A stretch of 6,277 bases of DNA, from the NCBI GenBank assembly GCA_946480465.1, contig CAMLJY010000171.1:1-6277 (forward strand), read 5' to 3'. The notes beneath the pieces are model-generated. The model saw nothing but the letters and a program-made list of their open reading frames with translations. It ran no database searches and had not been told where the DNA came from. The first letter of the stretch is position 1, and each line of letters starts with the position of its first letter. This document shows positions 1-5,017 of this stretch, piece after piece. This stretch comes from an uncultured Burkholderiales bacterium. GTDB taxonomy: Bacteria > Pseudomonadota > Gammaproteobacteria > Burkholderiales > Burkholderiaceae. A program made the position numbers and the translations under genes.

Positions 1-596
<596 letters not shown>

Positions 597-640
597 GAAA
601 CTCTCGGTGCGGGCCGCTCACTTCAGGAGTCAGCCCGATC

Positions 641-671
641 AAAACGCAGGAGCGGGCACGTCGGCCCGCTC
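641..671 (-). terminator. Probable rho-independent terminator after dnaN
   Basis: Read on the minus strand, a perfect 8-bp stem, GAGCGGGC (664-671) with GCCCGCTC (650-657), encloses a 6-nt loop. TTTT follows at 641-644, after five intervening bases. It starts 23 nt past the dnaN stop codon and precedes gyrB. The stem is strong but the T-run is short and displaced, so termination may be partial and some read-through into gyrB is plausible. Confidence 0.5.
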
Positions 672-694
672 GGCACATCGGGGAACGGCGGCGA

Positions 695-1810
695 TCAGAT
701 CCGCATCGGCATCACCACGTACTTGAAGCCGGTCTGGTCGGGCACCGTGATCAGCGCGCTCGAGTTGCTGTCCTGCAGCTCGACCTTGACCATGTCCTGC
801 GCGATGTTGGCCAGCACGTCCATCAGGTAGGTGACGTTGAAGCCGATCTCGATGGCGTCGCCGCCGTAGTCGATCTCGATCTCCTCCTTGGCCTCTTCCT
901 GCTCGGCGTTGCTCGACGCGATGCGCAGCGTGCCGGGCTCGATGTTGACACGCACGCCCTTGAACTTCTCGCTGGTCAGGATCGCGGCGCGCTGCAGGCT
1001 GGCCAGCAAGGGCACGCGGCCCAGCACCACCGCGTTCTTGTGGTTCTTCGGGATCACGCGGTTGTAGTCGGGGAACTTGCCCTCGACCAGCTTGGTCACG
1101 AACTCCATGCCCGAGAAGGCGAACTTGGCCTGGTTGCCGGCGAAGCGCATCTCGATCGCGCCGTCGCCGCCCTTGTCGTCCTTCAGCAGACGCTGCAATT
1201 CCAGCACGGTCTTGCGCGGCAGGATGACCTCCTGCTTCGGCATCTCGGACTCGAGCTCGGCCTGCGCCAGGCCGAGGCGGTGGCCGTCGGTCGCCACCAG
1301 CGTCAGCGTCTTGCCTTCGGCGACGAAGAGGATGCCGTTGAGGTAGTAGCGGATGTCGTGCACGGCCATCGCGAAGTGCACCTGGTCGATCAAGGCCTTC
1401 AGCGTCTTCTGGGGCACCGAGAACGCGGGACCGAAGTCAACCGCTTCGTTGACCAGCGGGAAGTCGTCGGCGGGCAGGGTTTGCAGCGTGAAGCGGCTCT
1501 TGCCGCCGGTCAGCGTCAGCTTGTTCTGCGCGGTGCTCAGCGTCACCACCTGGTCACCGGGCAGCGTGCGCAGGATGTCGATCAGCTTGCGGGCACCGAC
1601 GGTCGTCGAGAACGTGCCGGGGTCGCCCCCCAGCTCGGCCTGGGTGCGGACCTGGATTTCCAGGTCGCTGGTGATCAGCTCCAGCTGGCCGCCGTTCTTG
1701 CGCATCAGCACGTTGGCCAGGATCGGCAGCGTGTGCCGACGCTCCACGATGCCGGCGACCGACTGCAGCGCGTCCAGCAGGGCTTGTTGTGGAGCTTTCA
1801 GAACAATCAT
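695..1810 (-). CDS. dnaN: DNA polymerase III beta subunit (sliding clamp)
   Basis: Ring-shaped processivity clamp: a homodimer that encircles DNA and tethers polymerase III and other clamp-binding proteins. The protein is 371 aa against about 366 in E. coli, so full length. Hallmarks include the N-terminal RRHTLPILANVLM block (residues 24-36) followed by ITSDLEIQV (46-54), a central VATDGHRLGLA (about 172-182) and the C-terminal YVVMPMRI, which forms part of the peptide-binding pocket. The ATG at 1808-1810 is well supported: AGAGGAAG at 1813-1820, read on the minus strand, is a good Shine-Dalgarno site with GAGG about 5 nt from the start. It lies downstream of dnaA with a 339-base gap that contains a terminator and DnaA-box-like sites, so it probably needs its own promoter. 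I could not pick one out with confidence. Confidence 0.98.
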   Translation of the reverse strand: MIVLKAPQQALLDALQSVAGIVERRHTLPILANVLMRKNGGQLELITSDLEIQVRTQAELGGDPGTFSTTVGARKLIDILRTLPGDQVVTLSTAQNKLTLTGGKSRFTLQTLPADDFPLVNEAVDFGPAFSVPQKTLKALIDQVHFAMAVHDIRYYLNGILFVAEGKTLTLVATDGHRLGLAQAELESEMPKQEVILPRKTVLELQRLLKDDKGGDGAIEMRFAGNQAKFAFSGMEFVTKLVEGKFPDYNRVIPKNHKNAVVLGRVPLLASLQRAAILTSEKFKGVRVNIEPGTLRIASSNAEQEEAKEEIEIDYGGDAIEIGFNVTYLMDVLANIAQDMVKVELQDSNSSALITVPDQTGFKYVVMPMRI

Positions 1811-1856
1811 GTCTTCCTCTTTGAACTTGGTGGTTCTAGTAGAGGGCCGGCTGGCC

Positions 1857-1865
1857 TGTGGAGAA
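1857..1865 (-). promoter_or_regulatory. DnaA box, one mismatch
   Basis: TGTGGAGAA on the plus strand, that is TTCTCCACA on the minus strand, differs from TTATCCACA only at position 3. It lies about 47 bases upstream of the dnaN start and directly beside the AT-richer stretch at 1868-1896. It could serve origin unwinding or dnaN control. Confidence 0.55.
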
Positions 1866-1975
1866 CCGTATTTTCGCCTGCAATTTCAAGGATTTAGGGC
1901 GGCACGAACCCTGTGGGGCAGCAGGCCGGAAGCGGGCGGGCAAACCGACAACAAGTTCGGGCCGTTCACGCCGGC

Positions 1976-1984
1976 TGTGGATGA
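1976..1984 (-). promoter_or_regulatory. DnaA box, one mismatch
   Basis: TGTGGATGA on the plus strand (TCATCCACA on the minus strand) has one mismatch to the consensus. The identical 9-mer occurs again at 4424-4432 inside rnpA, which supports it as a real variant box of this chromosome. Confidence 0.6.
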
Positions 1985-1987
1985 CTG

Positions 1988-2022
1988 CAAGGTTGTTCGG
2001 AAAATGTCCACAGGGTTGTTCG
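1988..2022 (+). repeat. 12-base direct repeat pair, 23-base period
   Basis: CAAGGTTGTTCG (1988-1999) and CAGGGTTGTTCG (2011-2022) match at 11 of 12 positions. They are spaced 23 bases apart, close to two helical turns, with the DnaA-like 9-mer 2004-2012 between and partly overlapping them. The layout resembles short iterons flanking an initiator site; the binding protein, if any, is unknown. Confidence 0.5.
2004..2012 (+). promoter_or_regulatory. Weak DnaA-box-like site
   Basis: ATGTCCACA has two mismatches to TTATCCACA, at positions 1 and 3, with the conserved CCACA core intact. It is credible mainly because it lies 19 bases from the 1976-1984 box in opposite orientation, framed by direct repeats. 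Confidence 0.35.
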
Positions 2023-2027
2023 AAGGC

Positions 2028-2048
2028 AAAAAAGGCCCCTTGCGGGGC
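2028..2048 (-). terminator. Rho-independent terminator after dnaA
   Basis: Read on the minus strand, GCCCC (2044-2048) pairs with GGGGC (2035-2039) around a 4-nt loop, followed by one C and a run of six T (plus-strand A's at 2028-2033). It lies about 100 nt past the dnaA stop and upstream of dnaN. The stem is short but fully G-C, and the T-run is textbook. It would end much of the dnaA transcript before dnaN. Confidence 0.7.
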
Positions 2049-2149
2049 GCTGGTCGGATCGGTATCGGAGAGGTGCCGCTGGGCTCGGTGGCCCGCGGAC
2101 TGATGGTTTTGCGGGCCTTGCCCGCCGCGGAGCGGCCCAGGTCTGCGGG

Positions 2150-3622
2150 TCACCCCTTCAGCGTCTGCTCGAGCACGTGGAGTTGCTGGTTCAGTTCGGT
2201 GTCTTTCGTGCGGTCGCCGCCGATCTTGCGCACTGCGTGCAGCACGGTGGTGTGGTCGCGGCCACCGAACAGCTCGCCGATCTCCGGCAGGCTCTTCTGC
2301 GTCAGCTCCTTCGCCAGGTACATCGCGATCTGGCGCGGCTTCGCAATCGAGGCCGGCCGCTTCTTCGAGTACATGTCGGCGACCTTGATCTTGTAGAAGT
2401 CCGCCACCGTCTTCTGGATGTTCTCGACCGAGATCTGGCGGTTCTGGATCGACAGCAGGTCCTTCAGCGCCTCGCGGGCCAGGCCGATGTTGATGTCCTT
2501 GTGCGAGAAGCGGCTGTAGGCCAGCACCTTGCGCAGCGCGCCTTCCAGTTCGCGCACGTTGGCGCGCACGTTCTTGGCGACGAAGAAGGCCACGTCCTCG
2601 GGCATCTCGGTGCCCTCGGCCTGTGCCTTGCGGATCAGGATCGCGACGCGCATCTCCAGCTCGGGCGGCTCGATCGCCACCGTCAGCCCGGCGTCGAAGC
2701 GGCTGGTCAGCCGCTCGTCGATGTCGACCAGGCCCTTGGGGTAGGTGTCGCTGGTCATGATGATGTGCGCCCGCTTGGCCAGCAGCGCCTCGAAGGCGTT
2801 GAAGAACTCCTCCTGCGTGCGGTCCTTGCCGGCGAAGAACTGCACGTCGTCGATCAGCAGCAGGTCCAGCGAGTGGTACTTGGCCTTGAGCTCGTCGAAG
2901 GTCTTGCGCTGGTAGTTCTTGACGACGTCCGAGATGAACTGCTCGGCATGCAGGTACAGCACGCGGGCGTTCGGCCGGTCGCGCAGCAGCGCGTTGCCGA
3001 CGGCGTGGATCAGGTGCGTCTTGCCGAGGCCGACGCCGCCGTAGATGAACAAGGGGTTGTACATGACCCCCGGCGCACCGGCGACGTGCAATGCGGCCGT
3101 GCGCGCCATTTGGTTGGCGCGGCCGGCGACCAGCGTGTCGAAGGTGAGCGCGGTGTTCAGGCGATGGCCGTGCGCCGCCGGCGGCAGGTGGACGCTGGCC
3201 GCAGTGCTGCCGCCGGCCGCCGCGCGGCCAGAGTTCCCGCCCGGCGGCGGGGTGAGCGGCTGCACGCTGGTGGAGGGTGCGAATGCCTGGCTGTTGAGGA
3301 GCGCGGCCGCCCGCATCGGCGGACCGGACAGCGTGATGCCTCCCCGAGTCACGGGCGGCTGCTCGCGCGGGGCGAGCGTCAGTTCCAGCCGCACCGGCTT
3401 GCCGGCGAGGTCGCTCAGCACACCTTCGATCCGGCTGGCGTATTGCGAGCGGATCCAGTCCAGCTTGAACCGGTTGGGCACCCGGACCGATGCGACCGCG
3501 CCATCACCGCCGGCATCGGTGATGTCGGCAGCCGGCAGCGGCCGGATCCAGGTGTTGAATTGCTGTTCAGGCAACTCGGTTGCGAGGCGCTCGCAACCGC
3601 GTTGCCAGAGATCTAGGCTCAT
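2150..3622 (-). CDS. dnaA: Chromosomal replication initiator protein DnaA
   Basis: AAA+ ATPase that binds DnaA boxes at oriC, unwinds the origin and recruits the helicase; it is also a transcription regulator. The protein is 490 aa from the ATG at 3620-3622 (E. coli 467). Domain I (about 1-85) begins [13 protein letters not shown] and contains [11 protein letters not shown] Pro/Ala/Gly/Ser-rich linker (about 86-155) follows. The AAA+ domain has Walker [10 protein letters not shown] (195-203), Walker B LLLIDD (254-259), sensor 1 IIMTSDT (287-293), the arginine-finger box ERLTSRF (303-309) and sensor 2 VRELEGAL (about 356-363). Domain IV carries the signature [12 protein letters not shown] (453-464), which contacts the box. 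A TTG nine bases upstream (3629-3631) is also in frame, but it is part of a DnaA-box sequence, and betaproteobacterial DnaA proteins typically start MSL.LWQ, so the ATG is preferred. A moderate AGAAG lies about 12 nt before it. DnaA-box sites near the promoter and start suggest autoregulation. Confidence 0.98.
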   Translation of the reverse strand: MSLDLWQRGCERLATELPEQQFNTWIRPLPAADITDAGGDGAVASVRVPNRFKLDWIRSQYASRIEGVLSDLAGKPVRLELTLAPREQPPVTRGGITLSGPPMRAAALLNSQAFAPSTSVQPLTPPPGGNSGRAAAGGSTAASVHLPPAAHGHRLNTALTFDTLVAGRANQMARTAALHVAGAPGVMYNPLFIYGGVGLGKTHLIHAVGNALLRDRPNARVLYLHAEQFISDVVKNYQRKTFDELKAKYHSLDLLLIDDVQFFAGKDRTQEEFFNAFEALLAKRAHIIMTSDTYPKGLVDIDERLTSRFDAGLTVAIEPPELEMRVAILIRKAQAEGTEMPEDVAFFVAKNVRANVRELEGALRKVLAYSRFSHKDINIGLAREALKDLLSIQNRQISVENIQKTVADFYKIKVADMYSKKRPASIAKPRQIAMYLAKELTQKSLPEIGELFGGRDHTTVLHAVRKIGGDRTKDTELNQQLHVLEQTLKG

Positions 3623-3631
3623 TGTGGACAA
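3623..3631 (-). promoter_or_regulatory. DnaA box abutting the dnaA start codon, one mismatch
   Basis: TGTGGACAA on the plus strand (TTGTCCACA on the minus strand) has one mismatch to the consensus and ends immediately before the dnaA ATG. It occupies the space between the Shine-Dalgarno-like AGAAG and the start codon. Bound DnaA would lie within the first transcribed bases of its own gene. The TTG of this box is the spurious in-frame alternative start. Confidence 0.55.
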
Positions 3632-3651
3632 GTTCTTCTATGAGCGGCCGG

Positions 3652-3680
3652 ATTGTAGGCCCCCTCGGCCCGCGAGTCCG
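3652..3680 (-). promoter_or_regulatory. Candidate dnaA promoter (proximal)
   Basis: On the minus strand a -10 TACAAT (3652-3657; 5 of 6 to TATAAT) has a weak -35 CGGACT (3675-3680; 3 of 6) at a 17-base spacer. Transcription would start near 3645, giving a leader of about 23 nt. The perfect DnaA box at 3684-3692 lies just upstream of the -35. The good -10 with a poor -35 suggests activator dependence or modest strength. Confidence 0.45.
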
Positions 3681-3682
3681 CT

Positions 3683-3711
3683 GTTATCCACAGTTCCGAG
3701 ACGTCGGTCAA
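3683..3711 (-). promoter_or_regulatory. Candidate dnaA promoter (distal), overlapping a DnaA box
   Basis: On the minus strand TTGACC (3706-3711; 5 of 6 to TTGACA) is followed after 17 bases by GATAAC (3683-3688; 4 of 6). The -10 lies within the DnaA box 3684-3692, so DnaA binding would block this promoter. It is an alternative or an addition to the proximal candidate. Confidence 0.4.
3684..3692 (+). promoter_or_regulatory. Perfect DnaA box upstream of dnaA
   Basis: TTATCCACA matches the consensus at all nine positions and lies 61 bases upstream of the dnaA ATG, within or beside both candidate dnaA promoters. DnaA binding here would fit the autoregulation of dnaA known in other bacteria, and the site may also count toward the origin. 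Confidence 0.8.
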
Positions 3712-3746
3712 GCCCCCCGCAAAGCCGCAGGTCGTGGTGCAAGTGT

Positions 3747-3775
3747 TTGACCGGTAAGGGTGTTTTTGCTCTAAT
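3747..3775 (+). promoter_or_regulatory. Sigma70-type promoter for rpmH-rnpA-yidD-yidC
   Basis: TTGACC (3747-3752; 5 of 6) and TCTAAT (3770-3775; 5 of 6) are separated by the optimal 17 bases. This is the best promoter match I found in the non-coding regions. Transcription would begin near 3782, leaving a leader of about 278 nt before rpmH. It fits the high expression expected for a ribosomal protein operon. Confidence 0.7.
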
Positions 3776-3781
3776 CGCGGG

Positions 3782-4059
3782 TTTCCCTGATTCCCTAGAA
3801 GCAACATGCGCTGCGCCTCGTCAGGGGCGCAGACCCCAAGTCGTGAAAGGGACCGGGGAAGTCCGGAAGCCAGCGCCTTCGGCGCCGCGCCCTGCAGAAC
3901 AGTGCACCTGAGCAGCAGGCGTTGAGCGTGAACGTTCCGCTGGCCGATGCAAAGGGAGATGCCGGGCCCGTTCGCGAGATCCTTTTCCGAGGGTCTGCGA
4001 GAGAGGGGCCGTCCACTGCTGCATCCCGAGCGAACCCCGACTGATCCCGAGGAACTGCC
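3782..4059 (+). other. Long untranslated leader of rpmH with hairpins
   Basis: This stretch lies between the inferred transcription start and rpmH and has no recognisable gene. It contains a perfect 7-bp inverted repeat (CTGCGCC 3811-3817 with GGCGCAG 3826-3832) and a 5-bp GC hairpin with a TTC loop (3873-3885). It also contains a weak 39-codon ORF (3806-3925), preceded by AGAAG five bases before the ATG. I do not recognise a known riboswitch or small RNA. It ends with the rpmH ribosome site GAGGA at 4049-4053. A structured leader could carry ribosomal-protein feedback or simply be spacer; function is unknown. Confidence 0.35.
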
Positions 4060-4197
4060 ATGAAGCGCACCTACCAGCCGTCCAAGACCCGCCGTGCCCG
4101 CACCCACGGTTTTCTCGTCCGCATGAAGACCCGTGGCGGCCGCGCCGTCATCGCGGCTCGCCGCGCCAAGGGCCGCAAGCGGCTGACCCAGGTCTGA
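4060..4197 (+). CDS. rpmH: 50S ribosomal protein L34
   Basis: Small, very basic protein of the large ribosomal subunit. The 45-aa product begins MKRTYQPS and continues [17 protein letters not shown] and [11 protein letters not shown], the near-invariant L34 sequence; the usual length is 44-46 aa. It ends LTQV. The start is fixed by the family N-terminus and by GAGGA at 4049-4053, 6 nt from the ATG. It is the first gene of the rightward block, 44 bases ahead of rnpA, with a strong upstream promoter at 3747-3775 and a long leader. The rpmH-rnpA pair divergent from dnaA is a standard origin-region order. Confidence 0.98.
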   Translation: MKRTYQPSKTRRARTHGFLVRMKTRGGRAVIAARRAKGRKRLTQV

Positions 4198-4241
4198 TCT
4201 CGAGGCCCGTCGGTCCCGGGTCGACACCACAGCCTGCAGGC

Positions 4242-4754
4242 ATGGTCGGGCGCTTGCTGCGAACGGCCGATTTCGAGCGCGTGCTTTCCCAGCCGCCGTG
4301 CTCGCGAAGTGCTCACTTCGCGTTGCACCACGTGGCGGGTGAGCTCCTGCCCGCCGGCAAAGCAGGTTGCGCACCGGATTCCGACAAGTTATCCACAGGT
4401 GATGCACCTGGTTGCCCACCGCTTGTGGATGAGTGTTCCGGCGCAGCTGTCCCGGAGGCTGCGGAACTCGGCGCGTCAGCCGTTAGCGGCCGCTGGCTCG
4501 GCACCGTCGTGCCCAAGCGGCATGCCCGGCGTGCCGTTACCCGCAACCTGCTGAAGCGGCAGATGCGCGCGGCGGTTCAGGACGAGGCCGAACGCCTGCC
4601 CCCCGGCCTGTGGGTGGTGCGCCTGAAGGCGCCGTTCGACAAGCAGCAGTTTCCAAGCGCTGCGTCGGGGCCGCTGCGTGCACTCGCGCGCAGCGAACTG
4701 GCCGCCTTGTTCCAACGCGCGATCGCGCGTCCGCCGAAGGCCGACCCGCGATGA
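4242..4754 (+). CDS. rnpA: Ribonuclease P protein component, with an internal extra segment
   Basis: Protein cofactor of RNase P, which with the catalytic RNA (rnpB, not in this window) removes 5' leaders from pre-tRNAs. The N-terminus LLRTADFERVL.....SRSAHFALHH (5-30) and the RNR-type motif RRAVTRNLLKRQMR (96-109), with the preceding WLGTVVPKRHA, identify it, followed by LWVVRLKAPF. The length of 170 aa is well above the usual 115-130. The excess is a Pro/Ala/Gly-rich stretch, about residues 33-80, between what would be the first and second beta strands. Codons 50-52 (LST) and 62-63 (VD) of this stretch are spelled by DnaA-box DNA. The ATG at 4242 has only a poor, very close CAGG, so translation may depend on coupling to rpmH; the frame is open upstream and an alternative start cannot be excluded. 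The stop overlaps the yidD start (ATGA). Confidence 0.93.
   Translation: MVGRLLRTADFERVLSQPPCSRSAHFALHHVAGELLPAGKAGCAPDSDKLSTGDAPGCPPLVDECSGAAVPEAAELGASAVSGRWLGTVVPKRHARRAVTRNLLKRQMRAAVQDEAERLPPGLWVVRLKAPFDKQQFPSAASGPLRALARSELAALFQRAIARPPKADPR
4303..4322. repeat. Perfect 9-bp-arm palindrome inside rnpA
   Basis: CGCGAAGTG (4303-4311) and CACTTCGCG (4314-4322) are exact reverse complements with a 2-base centre. It lies in codons for SRSAHFA of RnpA, 66 bases before the perfect DnaA box at 4389. It could be a protein-binding dyad in DNA or a hairpin in the mRNA; the encoded segment is itself conserved in RnpA, so chance is possible. Confidence 0.6.
4389..4397 (+). promoter_or_regulatory. Perfect DnaA box inside the rnpA coding sequence
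   Basis: TTATCCACA matches the consensus at all nine positions and reads as codons 50-52 (L-S-T) of RnpA. TTA is a rare leucine codon in such a GC-rich genome, so its use here hints that the DNA sequence itself is selected. It faces a second box at 4424-4432. Confidence 0.75.
4424..4432 (-). promoter_or_regulatory. Second DnaA box inside rnpA, inverted, one mismatch
   Basis: TGTGGATGA (TCATCCACA on the minus strand) has one mismatch to the consensus and is identical to the box at 1976-1984. It is inverted relative to the 4389 box, with 26 bases between them. That gap includes the dyad CAGGTG/CACCTG (4396-4410). Confidence 0.6.
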
Positions 4755-5017
4755 ACCCGGTCCAGTCGATGCTGATCATGCTGGTCCGGGGCTACCGCCT
4801 CTTGCTCAAGCCCTGGCTTGGCAACGCCTGTCGCTTCGAGCCGACCTGTAGCGCGTATACGCTGGCTGCGCTCGAGCAGCACGGCGCCGCCGCCGGTGCC
4901 TACCTCGGCGCCGCTCGGCTGCTGCGCTGCCATCCCTGGTGCGACGGTGGCCTGGATCCAGTTCCGGATCAGCCGCCGGCCCTGTTCACCCGCTTTCTTC
5001 CGAAGACCCGCCCATGA
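4751..5017 (+). CDS. yidD: Membrane protein insertion efficiency factor YidD
   Basis: Small protein at the inner face of the cytoplasmic membrane that assists YidC/Sec-dependent insertion of membrane proteins. The product is 88 aa, within the usual 70-110. It shows the family pattern: an N-terminal amphipathic or hydrophobic stretch with YRLLLKPWLG (15-24), the cysteine motif CRFEPTCSAY (27-36), and RLLRCHPWCDGGLDPVP (about 56-72). Its ATG (4751-4753) overlaps the rnpA stop as ATGA, and its TGA (5015-5017) overlaps the yidC ATG, so translation of all three is probably coupled. The frame is open further upstream inside rnpA, but the family N-terminus fits the overlapping ATG. Confidence 0.95.
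   Translation: MNPVQSMLIMLVRGYRLLLKPWLGNACRFEPTCSAYTLAALEQHGAAAGAYLGAARLLRCHPWCDGGLDPVPDQPPALFTRFLPKTRP

Larger units (their letters stand above)
1811..2149. other. dnaA-dnaN intergenic region, candidate oriC segment
   Basis: These 339 non-coding bases hold three DnaA-box-like 9-mers (1857, 1976, 2004), a pair of 12-base direct repeats (1988-1999 and 2011-2022) and the dnaA terminator (2028-2048). They also hold an AT-richer stretch at about 1868-1896 (19 of 29 bases A/T in an otherwise very GC-rich window), directly next to the 1857 box. A DnaA box abutting an AT-rich segment is the usual arrangement of an unwinding element. The dnaA-dnaN gap is a known oriC location in bacteria, but the dnaA-rpmH gap is another, so this is a candidate only. 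Confidence 0.45.

Noticed and set aside
1788..1796. TGTGGAGCT near the dnaN start as a DnaA box
   Set aside because: Three mismatches, and it lies within conserved dnaN codons.
1912..1920. TGTGGGGCA as a DnaA box
   Set aside because: Three mismatches to the consensus; not distinguishable from chance.
2111..2125. GCGGGC/GCCCGC inverted repeat just after dnaA as a terminator
   Set aside because: Read in the dnaA direction it is followed by A's, not T's, and the loop is only three bases; the hairpin at 2028-2048 is a better terminator.
1836..2153. 105-codon minus-strand open frame in the dnaA-dnaN gap
   Set aside because: It begins over the dnaA stop, runs through the terminator and DnaA-like sites, and resembles no protein family I know.
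1353..2396. 347-codon plus-strand open frame
   Set aside because: It crosses the antisense of dnaN, the intergenic gap with its terminator, and the antisense of dnaA; no recognisable protein.
2177..3616. 479-codon plus-strand open frame opposite dnaA
   Set aside because: Long only because of GC bias; its His/Val/Leu/Arg/Gln-rich composition is typical of an antisense frame, and dnaA is unambiguous.
3623..3631. TTG at 3629-3631 as the dnaA start (493 aa)
   Set aside because: It is part of a DnaA-box sequence and too close to the AGAAG site; the family N-terminus fits the ATG at 3620-3622.
3619..4419. 266-codon minus-strand open frame from rnpA to dnaA
   Set aside because: Antisense to rpmH and the start of rnpA, and it covers the divergent promoters; low-complexity Arg/Ala/Ser composition.
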